NCBI RefSeq assembly: GCF_932294415.1
Contig: NC_065536.1
Location: 17,667,974-17,731,973, forward strand
Origin: Quercus robur
Lineage: Eukaryota; Streptophyta; Magnoliopsida; Fagales; Fagaceae
DNA length: 64,000 nt
Direction of reading: 5' to 3'
The notes under the pieces were generated by a model that did not search any database, was not told where the DNA came from, and saw nothing but the letters and a program-made list of their open reading frames with translations. Positions within the stretch are counted from its first letter, which is position 1. Every line of letters starts with the position of its first letter. The translations under genes and the position numbers were made by a program. Of this stretch, positions 1 to 12,818 are shown piece by piece.

Positions 1-12
1 TTTTTGTTACAG

Positions 13-167
13 GTTGGAGTTCTTATATCAAACCATCACATAATGCGCTTGGGATGATTCAACAGTTGCAGCAAACAAGAGCATCATGCACAGAAATCTT
101 CCACCAAAGGAATATGTCTACTTCACAAATAATTAAATCGTTACTAGATAGCCATGCATGCAAATAA
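13..167 (+). CDS. Last exon of a small two-exon ORF, unit 1 copy (unrecognised)
   Basis: The acceptor at 11-12 (TTGTTACAG) is followed by an open frame of about 51 codons ending in TAA at 165-167; its first exon lies before the window. The encoded peptide begins GWSSYIKPSHNALGM and contains a Gln-rich stretch, MIQQLQQTRASC. Two further copies with both exons are at 14488 and 32376. All three keep the frame across the splice, but I recognise no family. It could be the tail of an unknown small gene or a fragment of a larger one. Confidence 0.35.
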
Positions 168-581
168 AGTTTTGCATAGCATTTACTTCTCATGCAATGG
201 TCCAGTTGAAATGTATCTTTTATTTTCAAAAAGATTTTTTTTTTTTTTAAATGTCAAGATGTAACTATCACATATATCAAAATCTCAGAGAATAGAGTGT
301 ATGTTTATGAAATGATGTTTTATTGATTTTTCGAAACCTCATGGAAGGTTAGTAATTTTGTTAATTTTGAAATTAGTTGTACTCTTGGAGAATGAGAGAT
401 CTAAATTGAGTTGCTGAAAAATATATTTTTTAAATGAACTTTTTTTAATAGACGAAGAATGAATTTTTTTTTTTAATAAAAAAAATATTTAATGTATGAA
501 AGGGTAAAAAATAATGCATCCCCTTGTTTCCTAAGAAAATGAACTTTTTTTTGGTGTATGATGTACATGTTAGGAGTTGTC

Positions 582-617
<36 letters not shown>

Positions 618-2048
618 CAACAAAAGGGGGGGGGATTTTGAGACAAAATTTTGATTTGCGTAGAATGCATTTTAAGATATTAAGGGGCTGTTTGTTAGTG
701 TTATTTAAACAACAGTTTTCGTTGTTTAAACGACACAACACGTATTTTCACAGTACTTTTTCACTCACATATATTTCAACAATATTTAAATAACGTTATT
801 GGTACAACATTACCAAACGGGCTTTAACTTTCCGACAACTTCCTCAAGAAGCTTTGCTTGGAATTGAAATTTTGAAGAATTCAGATTTTCTAGATTTTCT
901 AAGATAATCTACCAAATAGATTCAAATCCTCTAGATTTCCTAGAGGATCTAAATCCAATTCTGAATGGCTTGCTCAAGCATGCTTTAATTTCAATTGCTT
1001 GAGCAAGCAAAAGCAGGCCTCAATTGCTTGAGCAGCCCATGGGCAGCACTTATGTTTATTACTGCTCATTGTTACAGAGCTTGCTTGAGCAGATTCATTT
1101 CTTGCTCGAGCAAGATTCTACATATTGGATTCAACCAACTAAAAACGTAACAAATTGGATATTATTTATAACCGAATCCATAAATATATGTTTTTGTGCT
1201 TAACTCGAAACCTTTTATAGATGAGATAAGAATTTTACAGTACACACTTTTTTTTTTTAATGTACTATATGGACTTCATCCTTTTCCTTTCTTATCTTTT
1301 CTTCTTCTTCTTTTTTTTTTCATATATATCCTACCTAATTTTAATTGTTAACACATGTTATTGCCTTATTTAATATATATTTTATAATAATATATGTATG
1401 TAGAGATTAGGTAGGTATGATATGTACCTAAAAGAAAATTTGTGTATTGTAGAATGAATGATCATTCATGAGATAGTTTTTGATCTTTAATTATCTTGAT
1501 ATTATACAAAAATGTAAGATATAAGGAAATTATGTAATCTAATGATAGAATTATTGAAAAATGAATCTAATAACAAGTTTTTAATTAAATGATATGAGTC
1601 TTTTTAAAGATACAACAAAAATTTACAAAAAATTACAACATTCCCAAATTAGTTTACCAATTCACACTTGAACTTTAAAAAAATTAAATTGAAAATTGTG
1701 GTAGATCCATGTTTAAGGTGGTATGTTAATTTGAAAATTTTGTGAAATTATTGTGAATTTTTATTATGTCAATAGCTTTATTGAAATTGTATTGCCTTAA
1801 TATAAATTAAATGGGAGAGATGCAGCTTAACACGTTTGTAGGTGGTCCATATGGACCCGAATCCAAAAACTAAAAAAAGGAAGGACAAATTATTTAAAAG
1901 TTTGTGAGTTGTTTCAATTCATAAATTTCTTGGCTTCTTGTAGGAAATCTGGGAAATGGGAATAATCCTATCCTTAATAAGTTTTTAGTGGGGTGTAAAA
2001 GAATAGAGATGTACATCATGAATTATAGAAGGAACATAAATTCACCTT
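168..2048. other. AT-rich duplicated upstream region of unit 1
   Basis: No gene is seen. The stretch matches 14790-16076 plus 26873-27170 of unit 2 nearly base for base apart from small insertions. It holds an (ATT)n tract at about 583-617, a MITE (684-824), a cluster of GCTTGAGC-type palindromes (968-1112), and the empty counterpart of the unit 2 retrotransposon site (ATGTC at 1766-1770). The short frames around the ATT tract are low-complexity. Confidence 0.7.
684..824. mobile_element. Tourist-like MITE
   Basis: This 141-bp insertion is absent from the matching position of unit 2 (about 15265). It is flanked by TAA on both sides (681-683 and 825-827), the 3-bp target type of PIF/Harbinger elements. 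The ends form an imperfect inverted repeat around GGCTGTTTG at the left and CAAACGGGC at the right. It carries no coding capacity. Confidence 0.6.
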
Positions 2049-2055
2049 CTTGCAC

Positions 2056-2210
2056 TTTTTTTTTTTTTTTTTTTTAATTTATAGAGTTTCAACCTATGTT
2101 ATCCAATTTTAATGATTATACTTTTTATCATTAAACCAAAATACTCATCAATTTTTGGTGTAGGAGATTGAATTACAAATCTCTTATACTTTCTTACAAA
2201 TGATTAAAAG
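2056..2210 (-). mobile_element. Degenerate tRNA-derived SINE
   Basis: Read on the minus strand, a degenerate Pol III B-box region (around TTCAATCTCC) is followed by ACACCAAAAATT, a TAATGATAAA block and AACATAGGTTGAAACTC, ending in an A-run (the T-run at 2059-2077 here). This body matches the SINE at 31580-31760, where A-box and B-box motifs are clear. The paralogous copy sits at 27183-27322 in unit 2, so it predates the tandem duplication. Confidence 0.5.
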
Positions 2211-3227
2211 AAATTAATATAACAAAAAATGTGTGGAAGTCTTTTTTTTTTTTTAATGGAAGTGTGGAAGTCCTGCTTGGTAATACCATAAAATAGTTAT
2301 AATTTTTTTTTTTAGAAACAAATAGTTTTAAAAATGGTAACACAATAAATTTTTTTTTCCTGGTAAGAATTCAAATAGCAATAAAACATTGAATTTATCC
2401 ACGATGCACATTGTTGGCAAAAAAATTGCATTTAAGAAGAAGAAGAAGGAGAAAATATCATACTTGTCACAAAATAAGAGCTATTCCTTTTGTTTCTCGC
2501 TACAAATAGGTATAAAATACATCACACTTCACAATATTCACAAGTACATGGACAAGAGCTTACAAGCATAAGATTGAGGAACTATTTACATGCCTAAGGA
2601 TCTAAGAAACTACACTACTGGTCCCTATAAAGTGTGGTTGAATGTATGATTTAGTGCTTAGATATGTATTATGATTTGTGCTTTGTGTTGAAGGGGCCTT
2701 CTTGTAGTATCAAGTCTTCTATTTTATAGGTGAGGGTGGTGATTTTTTCCAACCCATAATTACACCACTAGCAAGTGAGGGGCGGTTAATTGCAGAAAAA
2801 TAACTTCTAAATTTCCATTGTGATGAAACATAGGGATGTAGTCAAGAGTTGACCTTAAAGGGGGTGAAAATATAAACAAAAAAAAAAAATCATTATAAAT
2901 TTCTAAATAAACATCCATTTAGTATTAACAAGTTGTCAACAAAGACAAAGACACAAATTCATTATTTATTAGCACATTAAAATGTAATCACTTATTAAAA
3001 AGGAGAACTTGACATGCATCTGCTGTCGAATAAGGGTAAAATTATTTTGTTTAAATTTTTTTAATGGGTAAAATTTTTTGTTTTGGGTTAAATTTCTAGA
3101 TAATTTTTTTTTTTTTTTAATTTTGCAATTGGTACTTAAAATGATCAAAGATATTGTTTGCGGTGGTAAAAGTTCATTCTTCTCAAAGAAAAAAAATGTG
3201 AAAGCTCATTAATTTTTTTTAAAGAAA

Positions 3228-3261
<34 letters not shown>

Positions 3262-3500
3262 GACAAAGAAGAAAGGGTTATAAATGAAAAAACCTATTAG
3301 CATTATCTATCGCGGCGGAACGAAATACCTAGCAAAACAAAAGTTCCCCTTCGTTGATCCAAAAAAAAAAAAAAAAAAGTTCCCCTTCGTCCCTGTGTGT
3401 GTGAGAATCTCTTTATTTCTCTCCCCCATCATTACCTTCTCCTAAAATCGCTTGGAATTAAAAACAAAAGACAAAGAAAAACCCACTGATTTTATTTATT
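2211..3500. other. AT-rich non-coding upstream region of F-box copy 1
   Basis: No gene is seen. It is collinear with 27330-28560. It contains a small T-rich insertion between two copies of GTGTGGAAGTC (2232-2242 and 2262-2272), an (AAT)n tract at about 3227-3259 and an A-run at 3361-3378. The last part should hold the F-box promoter; no clear TATA box stood out. Confidence 0.5.
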
Positions 3501-3509
3501 TTTTTCCAA

Positions 3510-4330
3510 TTGCTCTTTTGCCAAAGTAGTAAGCAGAACAACAATCGGGAAGTTGCTGCGAGGTCAGTGTTTTTCCCCTCATCTATCTTCTTCAAGTTTT
3601 CCATTACAATTTTGATTGTTTGTCTCTTAATTTGTTCGGTTGCGAATGATGGGATCTTTTTTTGCGGTTCAAATATGAGATGGGTTTTTAATTTTAAGGC
3701 TTAAACAAACATATGGAGTCTTTTCAATTGCTATATATGTGTTAGGATAATTTGTTCAAATAATCTGAAAATTTACACTATCAAAGACAAAGTCATCATT
3801 ACACGCATTATTGAAAGATAGATACTTTTTAAATATTTTCATTGTCACTCACATTCCAATCCAAGTATTTGAAACAAAACTTGACTTGTTATTAGTCCTT
3901 ACAATCCTCGTTGAAATACACATGCAGCTTCTCTTCTATTCTATTCTAGGCCAAGAAAATGTTGCACCACGACCTTCCACAAGATGTGGTAGTGGAAATC
4001 CTATCAAGGTTGCCAGTGAAATCCTTGATGCGATTCAACTGCGTACATAAATCCTGGTATGCTCTTATGAGAAGCCATCATTTTATCACCAAGCACCACA
4101 AATTTGCCACTTCTAACAATCTGGGAGGCGGTGTTGTCTTTAAATATCGGTTCAAGGGACACCTGCGTGTCTCATTGCTATCTAATGATACCCTAGAGGT
4201 TTCCAGGGATGTAGATTTATTGTCGTTGTTCCCGAACAAGATTGACTACCTAGACTGTATTTATGGTCCATAGAATGGAATATTTTTTCTGCAAGGTTTA
4301 TATATGATGGGTGACAATGTTGAGGATTTA
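3510..4330 (+). pseudogene. F-box gene copy 1, 5' part (interrupted)
   Basis: This is the 5' half of an SLF/SFB-type F-box gene, collinear with the intact copy at 29038. A 5'-UTR intron is visible (donor GTCAGT at 3561, acceptor TATTCTAG ending at 3949), with ATG at 3959. The F-box motif follows (DLPQDVVVEILSRLPVKSL), and the frame stays open for 104 codons to an in-frame TAG at 4271-4273, where the intact copy has TAC. A 3-bp deletion near 4150 keeps frame. Coding sequence is cut at 4330 by the Harbinger palindrome and resumes at 9877. A functional product is very unlikely. Confidence 0.9.
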
Positions 4331-5598
4331 GGCTCCGTTTGGGAGGAGAGAATAGAATGGAATGAAAAGAATATTTTTAGAATATTCTTCTCTCTCTATT
4401 GTTTGAGAGTTTTAATGGAGGAAATAAAAAGTCAATTTCCTTGTTTGCGAGTTTAGGTGAGAGAGAATGGAATGGTTCCCTCCTAAGCTCTCAAAATCTC
4501 AAATTTTTATTCCCCTCAAATTGGGAGGAATAAGAGGGAATAGATTTAGATTTAATAAAAATTTTATTGAAATTCCTAAATTACCCCTTGAATCTTAGCC
4601 CTCTTTATTCTCAACCAGCCGTACCAATATTTTTGCTCTTTCTTTGCCGCTCGTTTCTCACGCTGTTGCTAATCCCAACTGTGAGTTTTTCAATTGTTTT
4701 GATTTCATTGATTTATTTACTATTAAAAAGTTTTTCAATTGTTTCAATTGTTTTGCTTTCATTGTTTCCATTGTTTTATTATTTTTTTTTTTCATTGGTT
4801 AGAGATTTTACTAAGCTCTACTTCAAAGAACCCATAACAGCATCCTCATTGGTATCCAGAGACATTATTGGCCTTGCCAAACTTGGGAGGGCTGATTCAA
4901 TATGACAAAAGAAAATGCAAATATAGGCTTAGAAGCAGATTGCACCCACAGATGATTAACTAAGATCAGCTAAGGAAAACAATGCTGGACAAAAACTAAA
5001 CCCAAGGTACTGCCATAAGCTAAACCAGCCAATACAGGTCAATAAAAATATAACTAAATCAAACAAATGGTAAGTAGTTTGTACTTAGTGAATTCTTATT
5101 AGCAATAAAAAGGGCATCCCAAAAAAATGATGAGAAGTAAGCTATACAAAATTTATTAGTGTGAGAAAGGCGAAAGAAATTCCAGTAAATCTATTTGCGT
5201 CCCATTTCTTTGATACCGACTTCTCAGTACTAGAGTATGGATGAATTGTTGGACCAATTTTTCCTATAATATTTACGTCTTTTCTACAGCAGGGCTACAG
5301 TGCTTGGGACTAGTATTGTGCTTATTTTTATCATGGTAATGCATAACATGAAATTATTGTGGGATAGTGTTACAGTTTATCTCTCAAAGACATTAATGTA
5401 CATGTACTTTGAGAGATAATGCTATAATTTAACACTTTGAATCCCAAACAAAATTAATGTTTATAGTTTAATAGTTTTCGTTTTAGATTAGTTGTAACAC
5501 ATTCATAATTAGTTAAACTAATAACGTAACTATTTTTTTAGAACATGTGTCCATAATTTTCTAAGTTGGACTAATAACATAACTATTTTTTTATTTAG

Positions 5599-6931
5599 AT
5601 GGATTTGAATAATGAGGTACTTAAGACCATAATTTTTTCGGACTTTATGCAGAAACTAGCCTTAGTTCATGCTGCATATCGTTATTTGTGTTACATTATC
5701 CATCAAAGGCAACGACTAAAAAGAAGACGTGTTCCCCACATTCCTACACAATCAACCATAGAAAGACAAAAAGTTCATGATGAAATAATGTCTTGACTTA
5801 GGAATGGTGAAAAATGTTATGATGTAATATGCATGGTTCCACAAGCTTTTCAAGGTTTGTGTCACATTTTGCGGAGAGATGGTGATCTTCAAGACACACA
5901 GCGTGCCACGGTTAAAGAGCAAGTTGGCAAGTTTCTTCACATGCTAGCACATAATCAGACAACTCGTACAATGTCTTTTTTTTTTTTTGTCATTCTGATG
6001 AGACCATTAGTCACTATTTTCATAACATGTTAAGATCAATAATTATGTTAGAGGATCAATTCCTTCGACAACCTGATGGAACCCAAGTGCTACTTGAAAT
6101 ACTACAAAGTAGTAGGTTCAACCCATATTTTAAGGTAAATATATCATGCATATAATTTATATTTGATAGTAGTTTGGTACAAATATATTTTAAGATAAAT
6201 GTTTTTGAGAGATAATGTTAATCTCAGGATTGTATTGGGGCACTTAATGGAACACATGTTCGTGTCAAAGTGTCTAATGAGGATGCATCAAGATATCGGG
6301 GTAAGAAGGGTTACACAACACAAAATGTGTTGGCGGCATGCTCATTTGATTTAAAATTCACATACATATTACTAGGTTGGGAAGGAACTGCTTCAGATTC
6401 AAGAATAATAAAGAGTGCTTTAACTAGAAACTATAACTTGAAAATCCAATAAGGTAAATTTAATTCAAATACGTATTAAGGTGTATTCTTTATAATTAAA
6501 AAATTTGTAGTATATAATCAATAGTTGTTATTGTTTATTAGGTAAATATTATCTTGTTGCAGGGATACATGAATAGAAGTCGTCTGATTGCACCTTATAG
6601 GGGAGTGCGTTATCATTTAAAAGAGTACGTTGTTCGTCCCCTTGAAAATGCTAAAGAATTGTTTAATTTACGACATGCGTCATTGCGTACTGTTATTGAA
6701 AGAGTATTTGGTGTATTTAAAAAGAGATTTCCTATCATAGCAAGTACTATAGAGCCTAATTATTATGTTGACACACAAAATGAAATCATTTTAGCATGTT
6801 GCATGCTTCATAGTTATTTAATGGGTGTTGATCCTAATGAAAGTCTTATTGCTAAAGTTGATGAAGAGGTTTTGTATTCTCATCATGAACGTGTGGCCCC
6901 TACTCCAAGAGAAGATGATGAAAGACATTGA
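5599..6931 (+). pseudogene. PIF/Harbinger transposase (left arm), decayed
   Basis: Pieces of a HARBI1-like DDE transposase run collinearly: an N-terminal part (5599-5796) ending at TGA where the right arm reads CGA, the QAFQGLCHILRRDGDLQ region (from 5833), a T-run expansion near 5973 that shifts frame, the central SNEDASRYRGKKGYTTQNVL block (from 6270), and the C-terminal block (from 6554). The first catalytic Asp is replaced in GALNGTHV (N for D). The later Asp (SDSR) and Glu (VIERVFGVFKKRFP) remain. An intron lies near 6450-6560. It is not functional as it stands. Confidence 0.85.
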
Positions 6932-7024
6932 AGAAGAATTTTCATGAATGCATAACATTTAGGTCTAAGTAATTGAAACATAGCATAGTCTTAAATGATA
7001 TGACAACAATAAACCCAAAAGCTA

Positions 7025-8420
7025 TCACATTTGGACATAGTTTTGCCACATGGTTGATGCTATATAATCTCTTATAATATCTCCTTGCCTAGCATCCTCA
7101 TCATCTTCTCTTGGAGTAGGGGCCACATGTTTATGATGAGAATGCAAAACATCTTCATCAACTTCAGCAATAAGACTTTCATCAGAATCGACATTCATTA
7201 AATAGTTATGAAGCATGCAACATGCTAAAATGATTTCATTTTGTGTGTCAACACAATAATTGGGCTCTATACTACTTGCTATGATAGGAAATCTCTTTTT
7301 AAGTACACCAAATACTTTTTCAATAACATTGCGCAATGACGCATGTCGCAAATTAAAATTTTTTTTAACATTTTTAAGGGGATGAACAAAGTACTCTTTT
7401 AAATAATAACGCACTCTCCTATAAGGTGCAATCAGACGACTTCTATTCATGTATCCCGTATCAACAAGATAATATTTACCTAATAAAAAATAACAACTAT
7501 TAATTATATACTACAAATTTTTTAATTATAAAGAATACACCCTAATACGTATTTGAATTAAATTTACTTTGTGGGGTTTTCAAGTTATCGTTTCTAATTA
7601 AAGCACTCTTTTTTATTCTTGAATCTGAAGCAGTTCCTTCCCAACCTAGTAATACGTATGTGAATTTTAAATCAAATGAGTATGCCGCCAACACATTTTG
7701 TGTTGTGTAACCCTTTCTACCCTGATATCTTGGTGCATCCTCATTAGACACTTTGACATGAACATATGTTCCATCAAGTGCCCCAATACAATCTTGAGAT
7801 TAATATTATCTCTCATAAACATTTACCTTAAAAATATATTTGTACTAAATTGCTATCAAATATAAATTATATGCATGATATATTTACCTTAAAATATGGG
7901 TTGAACCTACTACTTTGTAGTATTTCAAGTGGCACTTGGGTTCCATCAAGCTGTCGAAGGAATTGATCTTCTAACATAATTATTGATCTTAACACGTTAT
8001 GAAAATGACAAATAATGGTCTCACCTGAACGACAAAAAAAGGACATTGTACGAGTCGTTTGATTATGTGCTAGCATGTGAAGAAACTTCCCAACTTGCTC
8101 TTCAACTATGGCACGCTGTGTGACTTGAAGATCACCATCTTTCCGCAAAATGTCACATAGACCTTGAAAAGCTTCTGGACCCATGCGTATTACATCATAG
8201 CATTTTTCACTATTCCTAAGTCGAGACATTATTTCATCACAAACATTTTGTCTTTCTATGGTTGATTGTGTAGGAATGTGGGGAACACGTCTTCTTTTTA
8301 GTCATTGCCTTTGATGGATAATGTAACACAAATAACGGCATGCAGCATGAACCAAGGCTAGTTTCTGCATAAAGTCCGAAAAAATTATGGTCTTAAGTAC
8401 CTCATCATTCAAATTTATCT
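7025..8420 (-). pseudogene. PIF/Harbinger transposase (right arm), decayed
   Basis: This is the inverted partner of the left-arm transposase and less damaged. The 8229-7867 frame carries MSRLRNSEKCYDVIRMGPEA onward without the left arm's stop, and the C-terminal block at 7450-7025 extends about 45 codons further than the left arm. Its catalytic region reads GALDGTYV, so the Asp is kept but the usual His is Tyr. The N-terminal ATG is lost (ATAAATTTG near 8420). It might supply part of a transposase after splicing, but a full product is doubtful. Confidence 0.85.
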
Positions 8421-9876
8421 AAATAAAAAAATATTTATGTTATTAGTCCAACTTAGAAAATTATGGGCACATGTTCTAAAAAAAATAGTTACGTTATTAG
8501 TTTAACTAATTATGAATGTGTTACAACTTATCTAAAACTAAAACTATTAAACTATAAACATTAATTTTGTTTGGGATTCAAAGTGTTAAATTATAACATT
8601 ATCTCTCAAAGTACACGTACATTAATGTCTTTAAGAGATAAATTGTAACACTATCCCACAATAATTTCATGTTATGCATTACCATGATAAAAATAAGCAC
8701 AGTACTAGTCCCAAGCATTGTAGCTCTGCAATAGAAAAGACGTAAATATTATAGGAAAAATTGGCCTAACAATTCATCCATACTCTAGTATTGAGAAGTT
8801 GGTATCAAAGAAATGGGACGCAAATAGATTTACTGGAATTTCTTTCTCCTTTCTCACACTAATAAATTTTGTATAGCTTACTTCTCATCATTTTTTGGGA
8901 TGCCCTTTTTATTATTGCAAACAAGAATTCACTAAGTACAAACTATTGACCATTTGTTTGATTTAGTTATATTTTTATTAACCTGTATTGGCTAGTTTAG
9001 CTTATGGTAGCACCCTGGGTTTAGTTTTTGTCCAGCATTGTTTCCCTTAGTTGATCTTAGTTAATCATCTGTGGGTGCAATATGCTTCCAAGCCTATATT
9101 TGCATTTTCTTTTGTCTGATTGAATCAGCCCTCCCAAGTTTGGCAAGGCCAATAATGTCTCTGGATGCCAATGAGGATGCTATCATGGGTGCTTTGAAGC
9201 AAAGCTTAGTAAAATCTCTAGCCCCCCCCCCCCCCCCCCCAATCTTTTGTAAGGGGCATATAGTTTCACCCACTCATTTGCTTAGAGATCAGTTTGAAGC
9301 TTTCACGAAAATGATAACAATCTAGTCATATCACATGGTTGTTTCATGTAACTTACAGAATACATACCATGTTCCAGCATACTGAATACAAGGTAATGAA
9401 AGGGAAATTTTTTTTTTTTTTTTGAAACAATGAAAGCAAAAAAAAAATTGAAACAATTGAAAAACTTTTTAATAGTAAATAAATTGATGAAATCAAAACA
9501 ATTGAAAAACTCACAGTTGGGATTAGCAGCAGCATGAGAAAGGAGCAGCAAAGAGAGAGCAAAAATATTGGTCCGGTTGGTTGAGAATAAAGAGGGCTAA
9601 GATTCAAGGGGTAATTTAGGAATTTCAATAAAATTTTCATTAAATCTAAATCCATTCCCTCTTATTCCTCCCAATTTGAAGGGAACAAAAATTTGAGATT
9701 TTGAGGGCTTAAGAGGGAATGAGCATTCCCTCTTAACCATTCCATTCTCTCTCACCTAAACTCGCAAACAAGGAAATAAATTTTTCATTCCCTCCGTTAA
9801 AACTCCTAAACAAGAGAGAGGGAAGAATATTCTAAAAATATTCTTTTCATTCCATTCCCTCCTCCTAAACGGAGCC

Positions 9877-10401
9877 TAAATGGATTTCATCATTGGAAGG
9901 CTGCAGAGATTTGTATGAAAGCTAGACATAGGGGTTGGATGTTCCCTGAACATGGGCCTACTCGCAGGTTCATAGTTTCATTTGACATGAGTAATGAGGT
10001 ATTCCTAGAGACACCGCTTCCTACAGTAGCATGTGCAGTTGGTTTCATTAGGAGAGGATATTGCTGTTATCAATGATTCTGTATCCTTGACTGTAGAATA
10101 TCATGATACTAGGAATTTAGATATCAACTGGTTTGATATCTGGGTGATGAGTAGTGAAATTGGTGTTGAAAGGACTTGGACTAAGAAATTCAAGGTCGAG
10201 GGATCTGGGCTTGCTTTTGATGATAGACTTTTAGAAATTCGAGAGGATGGGTTAGTTCTTTTACATAAAAATGATGGAAGCTTGGCAGTGTATGACCGCA
10301 AAACACAAGAACTAAGGAAATTTGCAAAATATGGGAACCATTTTTACAAGTCCCTCGCTGTTAGTTACAGAGACACTAGCTTTTATGAATGTAGGAGGTA
10401 A
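9877..10401 (+). pseudogene. F-box gene copy 1, 3' part
   Basis: This is the downstream remainder of the interrupted F-box gene, aligned with 29681-30219 of the intact copy. The frame shifts near 10050, where GGTTTCATTAGGAGAGGATA replaces GGTTTCATAGGACAGAATA. The longest remaining frame (10033-10401) covers the C-terminal F-box-associated region, including INWFDIWVMSSEIGVERTW. The end of the gene has a second small change (YECRR instead of MNGGRNLSE). Confidence 0.9.
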
Positions 10402-11304
10402 TATTAGTGAGTAACAAAACCAATTCATAATATGTCTATGGCCTCAATGGATTCTTTTATGGTGTAAACCTACAAGAATATTGTAATCCATTTCAGTGAT
10501 ATTATTACAGTTTTTATGAGCTAGGCATTTTTCTCGAATGTGCGTAGCCTTGATTAACCTGTGCTGTGTGTTAGGCTTTTGTCATGTCATATCATGTGCA
10601 TTGCCTTCAAAATCAAACATTTGACTTACTAATTTTGTATTGTTTCAGTTTTGGGGCACCATACTTGTTACAACGTCACCTTAAAAAGTAACCTAGTTCT
10701 CATCTTTGCAATTTATATAAGCAGTAACTAAAATTGAATTAGTCAGAATTTGGTTTTATAATTTGGTGAAAAATAATAATGTTTACTGAGAAATAATATT
10801 TTCACAACATATTATAAGTAACAAGCTGTTATTAATGGATAAAAAAGTAATATCAGTAATAGGTCCAAATTAAAACCAATAACAACTTGTCACATAAGGT
10901 TTGTTATGAAATTATTGTGAAATGTAGTTCTAAATGTTGATGGTTTGAATTTTGTTAGGTCATTCCAAACACTTTATCTTAATAAAATAATAGCTCCAAA
11001 TTCACTCTTCACTCTCCAAAAATTAAACCATAAAAATAAATTAGAAAATCAAATTTCCAAAAGATAGTAGAATAATACATGATTTTTATGCCCCTACTTG
11101 GTAAACTAGATTGTGATTTCAGAATCTTCTCGCTCTGGAGTAGTGAAGAACTCCCGTGGCAATTGATAATGCTCGTGCAGTTGAACCAACAATTGGCTTT
11201 TTAGTTATTATTATTATTATAGCTTTGCCCCAGTGTTTTCTCTGGGTAGGTGATTTTTCTGAATGTCAAGGAAACTAAAATAGGTCAATACATGGTAAAC
11301 TTTG
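10402..11304. other. Unit 1 spacer between F-box tail and deaminase remnant
   Basis: No gene is seen. It is collinear with 30220-31098 and 35248-36165. It probably contains the shared 3' flanks of the two convergent genes. It ends in the last bases of the deaminase exon (GTCAATACATGGTAAACTTTG) at the solo LTR junction. Confidence 0.6.
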
Positions 11305-12307
11305 TGTTAGGACATATGTGAATTATGTTAAGAACATGTGTCAATATAGTATTGGCTAATCTTTTGACAAAACGCACTTTACTTGTTATTAGGTAGGTCT
11401 AGAATGTGTTTAATGTTTCAAGAAATAAGGTTTCAAGTTCAAGTGTTAAAACCATGCAAGTCTATCCAAGAATCAAGTGAAGAAGTACTGGATTTTAAAA
11501 CTCGACAGCTAGCTCAACAGCTAGTATCTATCGAGGTTTAAAAGGTTGTTTAAGCCCAATGCTCAACAACTGCTTAATAGATAGGGTATCTATCGAGATT
11601 TAAGAAAATCAGATTTTCAGTTCTGATTTTCATCCAATCCTTGTATAGATGTTTGGTCTTTCTTTTCTCACAACCCTAAACATATATAAGGATTATTTTA
11701 AGGGCCATCACGGCTGATGCACCTCAATGCAAAAGTTTTTCACAAGCATATTGTGAACCGGAGACATATGCCCTAGTTCATCTTTCTCTTCAAAAAGCTG
11801 CTGTGTTTGTACACCGTAGAGTTTTATAACCAAAGAGTTTCGTGACCTTCATCATGTGATGAACTGAAGAACTTTGCAACCAACATCCTTCTCAAGTTGG
11901 TGTGTAAGCCACATACTGAGATCCGTACATCTAATTGGATAGTCACGTATTGGGAGCCGTGCATTGAAATGAGAGATTACCACTGCAAAACAAGTCCAAT
12001 TGGGCCGGTATTGAGGTAAAGGTTGAACTATAGGTTGGTAGGATTTCTTTACTTGTAACCGCTTGTTATGATAATAGTGAATTCTTAAGAGTGGTGACCT
12101 TAAAATCACCCGGTGGGGTTTTTGCCGTGTAGGTTTTCCCCATTCATAAACAAATTACTACGTCAATTTATTTTCCACTGTATTTTAATTTAATTGGTGA
12201 TCTGTTTGTGTTACCACGCTTTTTACATACAAATTGAATTAATTAATTAACTTGGCTAATTAATTGGTTAATTCATCACAAAAGGTCAATACATTCTTGG
12301 CCTATCA
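11305..12307. mobile_element. Solo LTR (1003 bp)
   Basis: The insertion begins TGTTAGGACATATG, ends GGCCTATCA (TG...CA termini), and is flanked by the 5-bp duplication CTTTG at 11300-11304 and 12308-12312. Units 2 and 3 have the uninterrupted sequence. A CATATATAAGG TATA-like box lies near 11690. No internal domain is present, as expected after LTR-LTR recombination. The TGTTAGG start suggests a Copia-type LTR, but the lineage is not certain. Confidence 0.85.
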
Positions 12308-12795
<488 letters not shown>

Positions 12796-12818
12796 ATTTT
12801 TTTAGAAATTTTTAACCT

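Larger units (their letters stand above)
4331..9876. mobile_element. PIF/Harbinger palindromic composite element inside F-box copy 1
   Basis: The outer ends are GGCTCCGTTTGGGAGGAG and, reverse-complemented, GGCTCCGTTTAGGAGGAG, typical Harbinger-type termini. Two arms of about 2.6 and 2.8 kb are inverted copies of one autonomous element, each with a HARBI1-type transposase, meeting around 6922-7105. The left flank is TTA and the right flank TAA, so this is not a simple duplicated target. A 271-bp piece of the F-box gene (29410-29680 in the intact copy) is missing at the junction, suggesting two insertions, or one insertion plus rearrangement, joined by a deletion. Confidence 0.85.

Noticed and set aside
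445-793. Two overlapping ORFs on opposite strands around 445-793
   Set aside because: Both read through an (ATT)n tract and homopolymer runs (poly-Leu or poly-Asn). The sequence is a known non-coding part of the duplicated unit.
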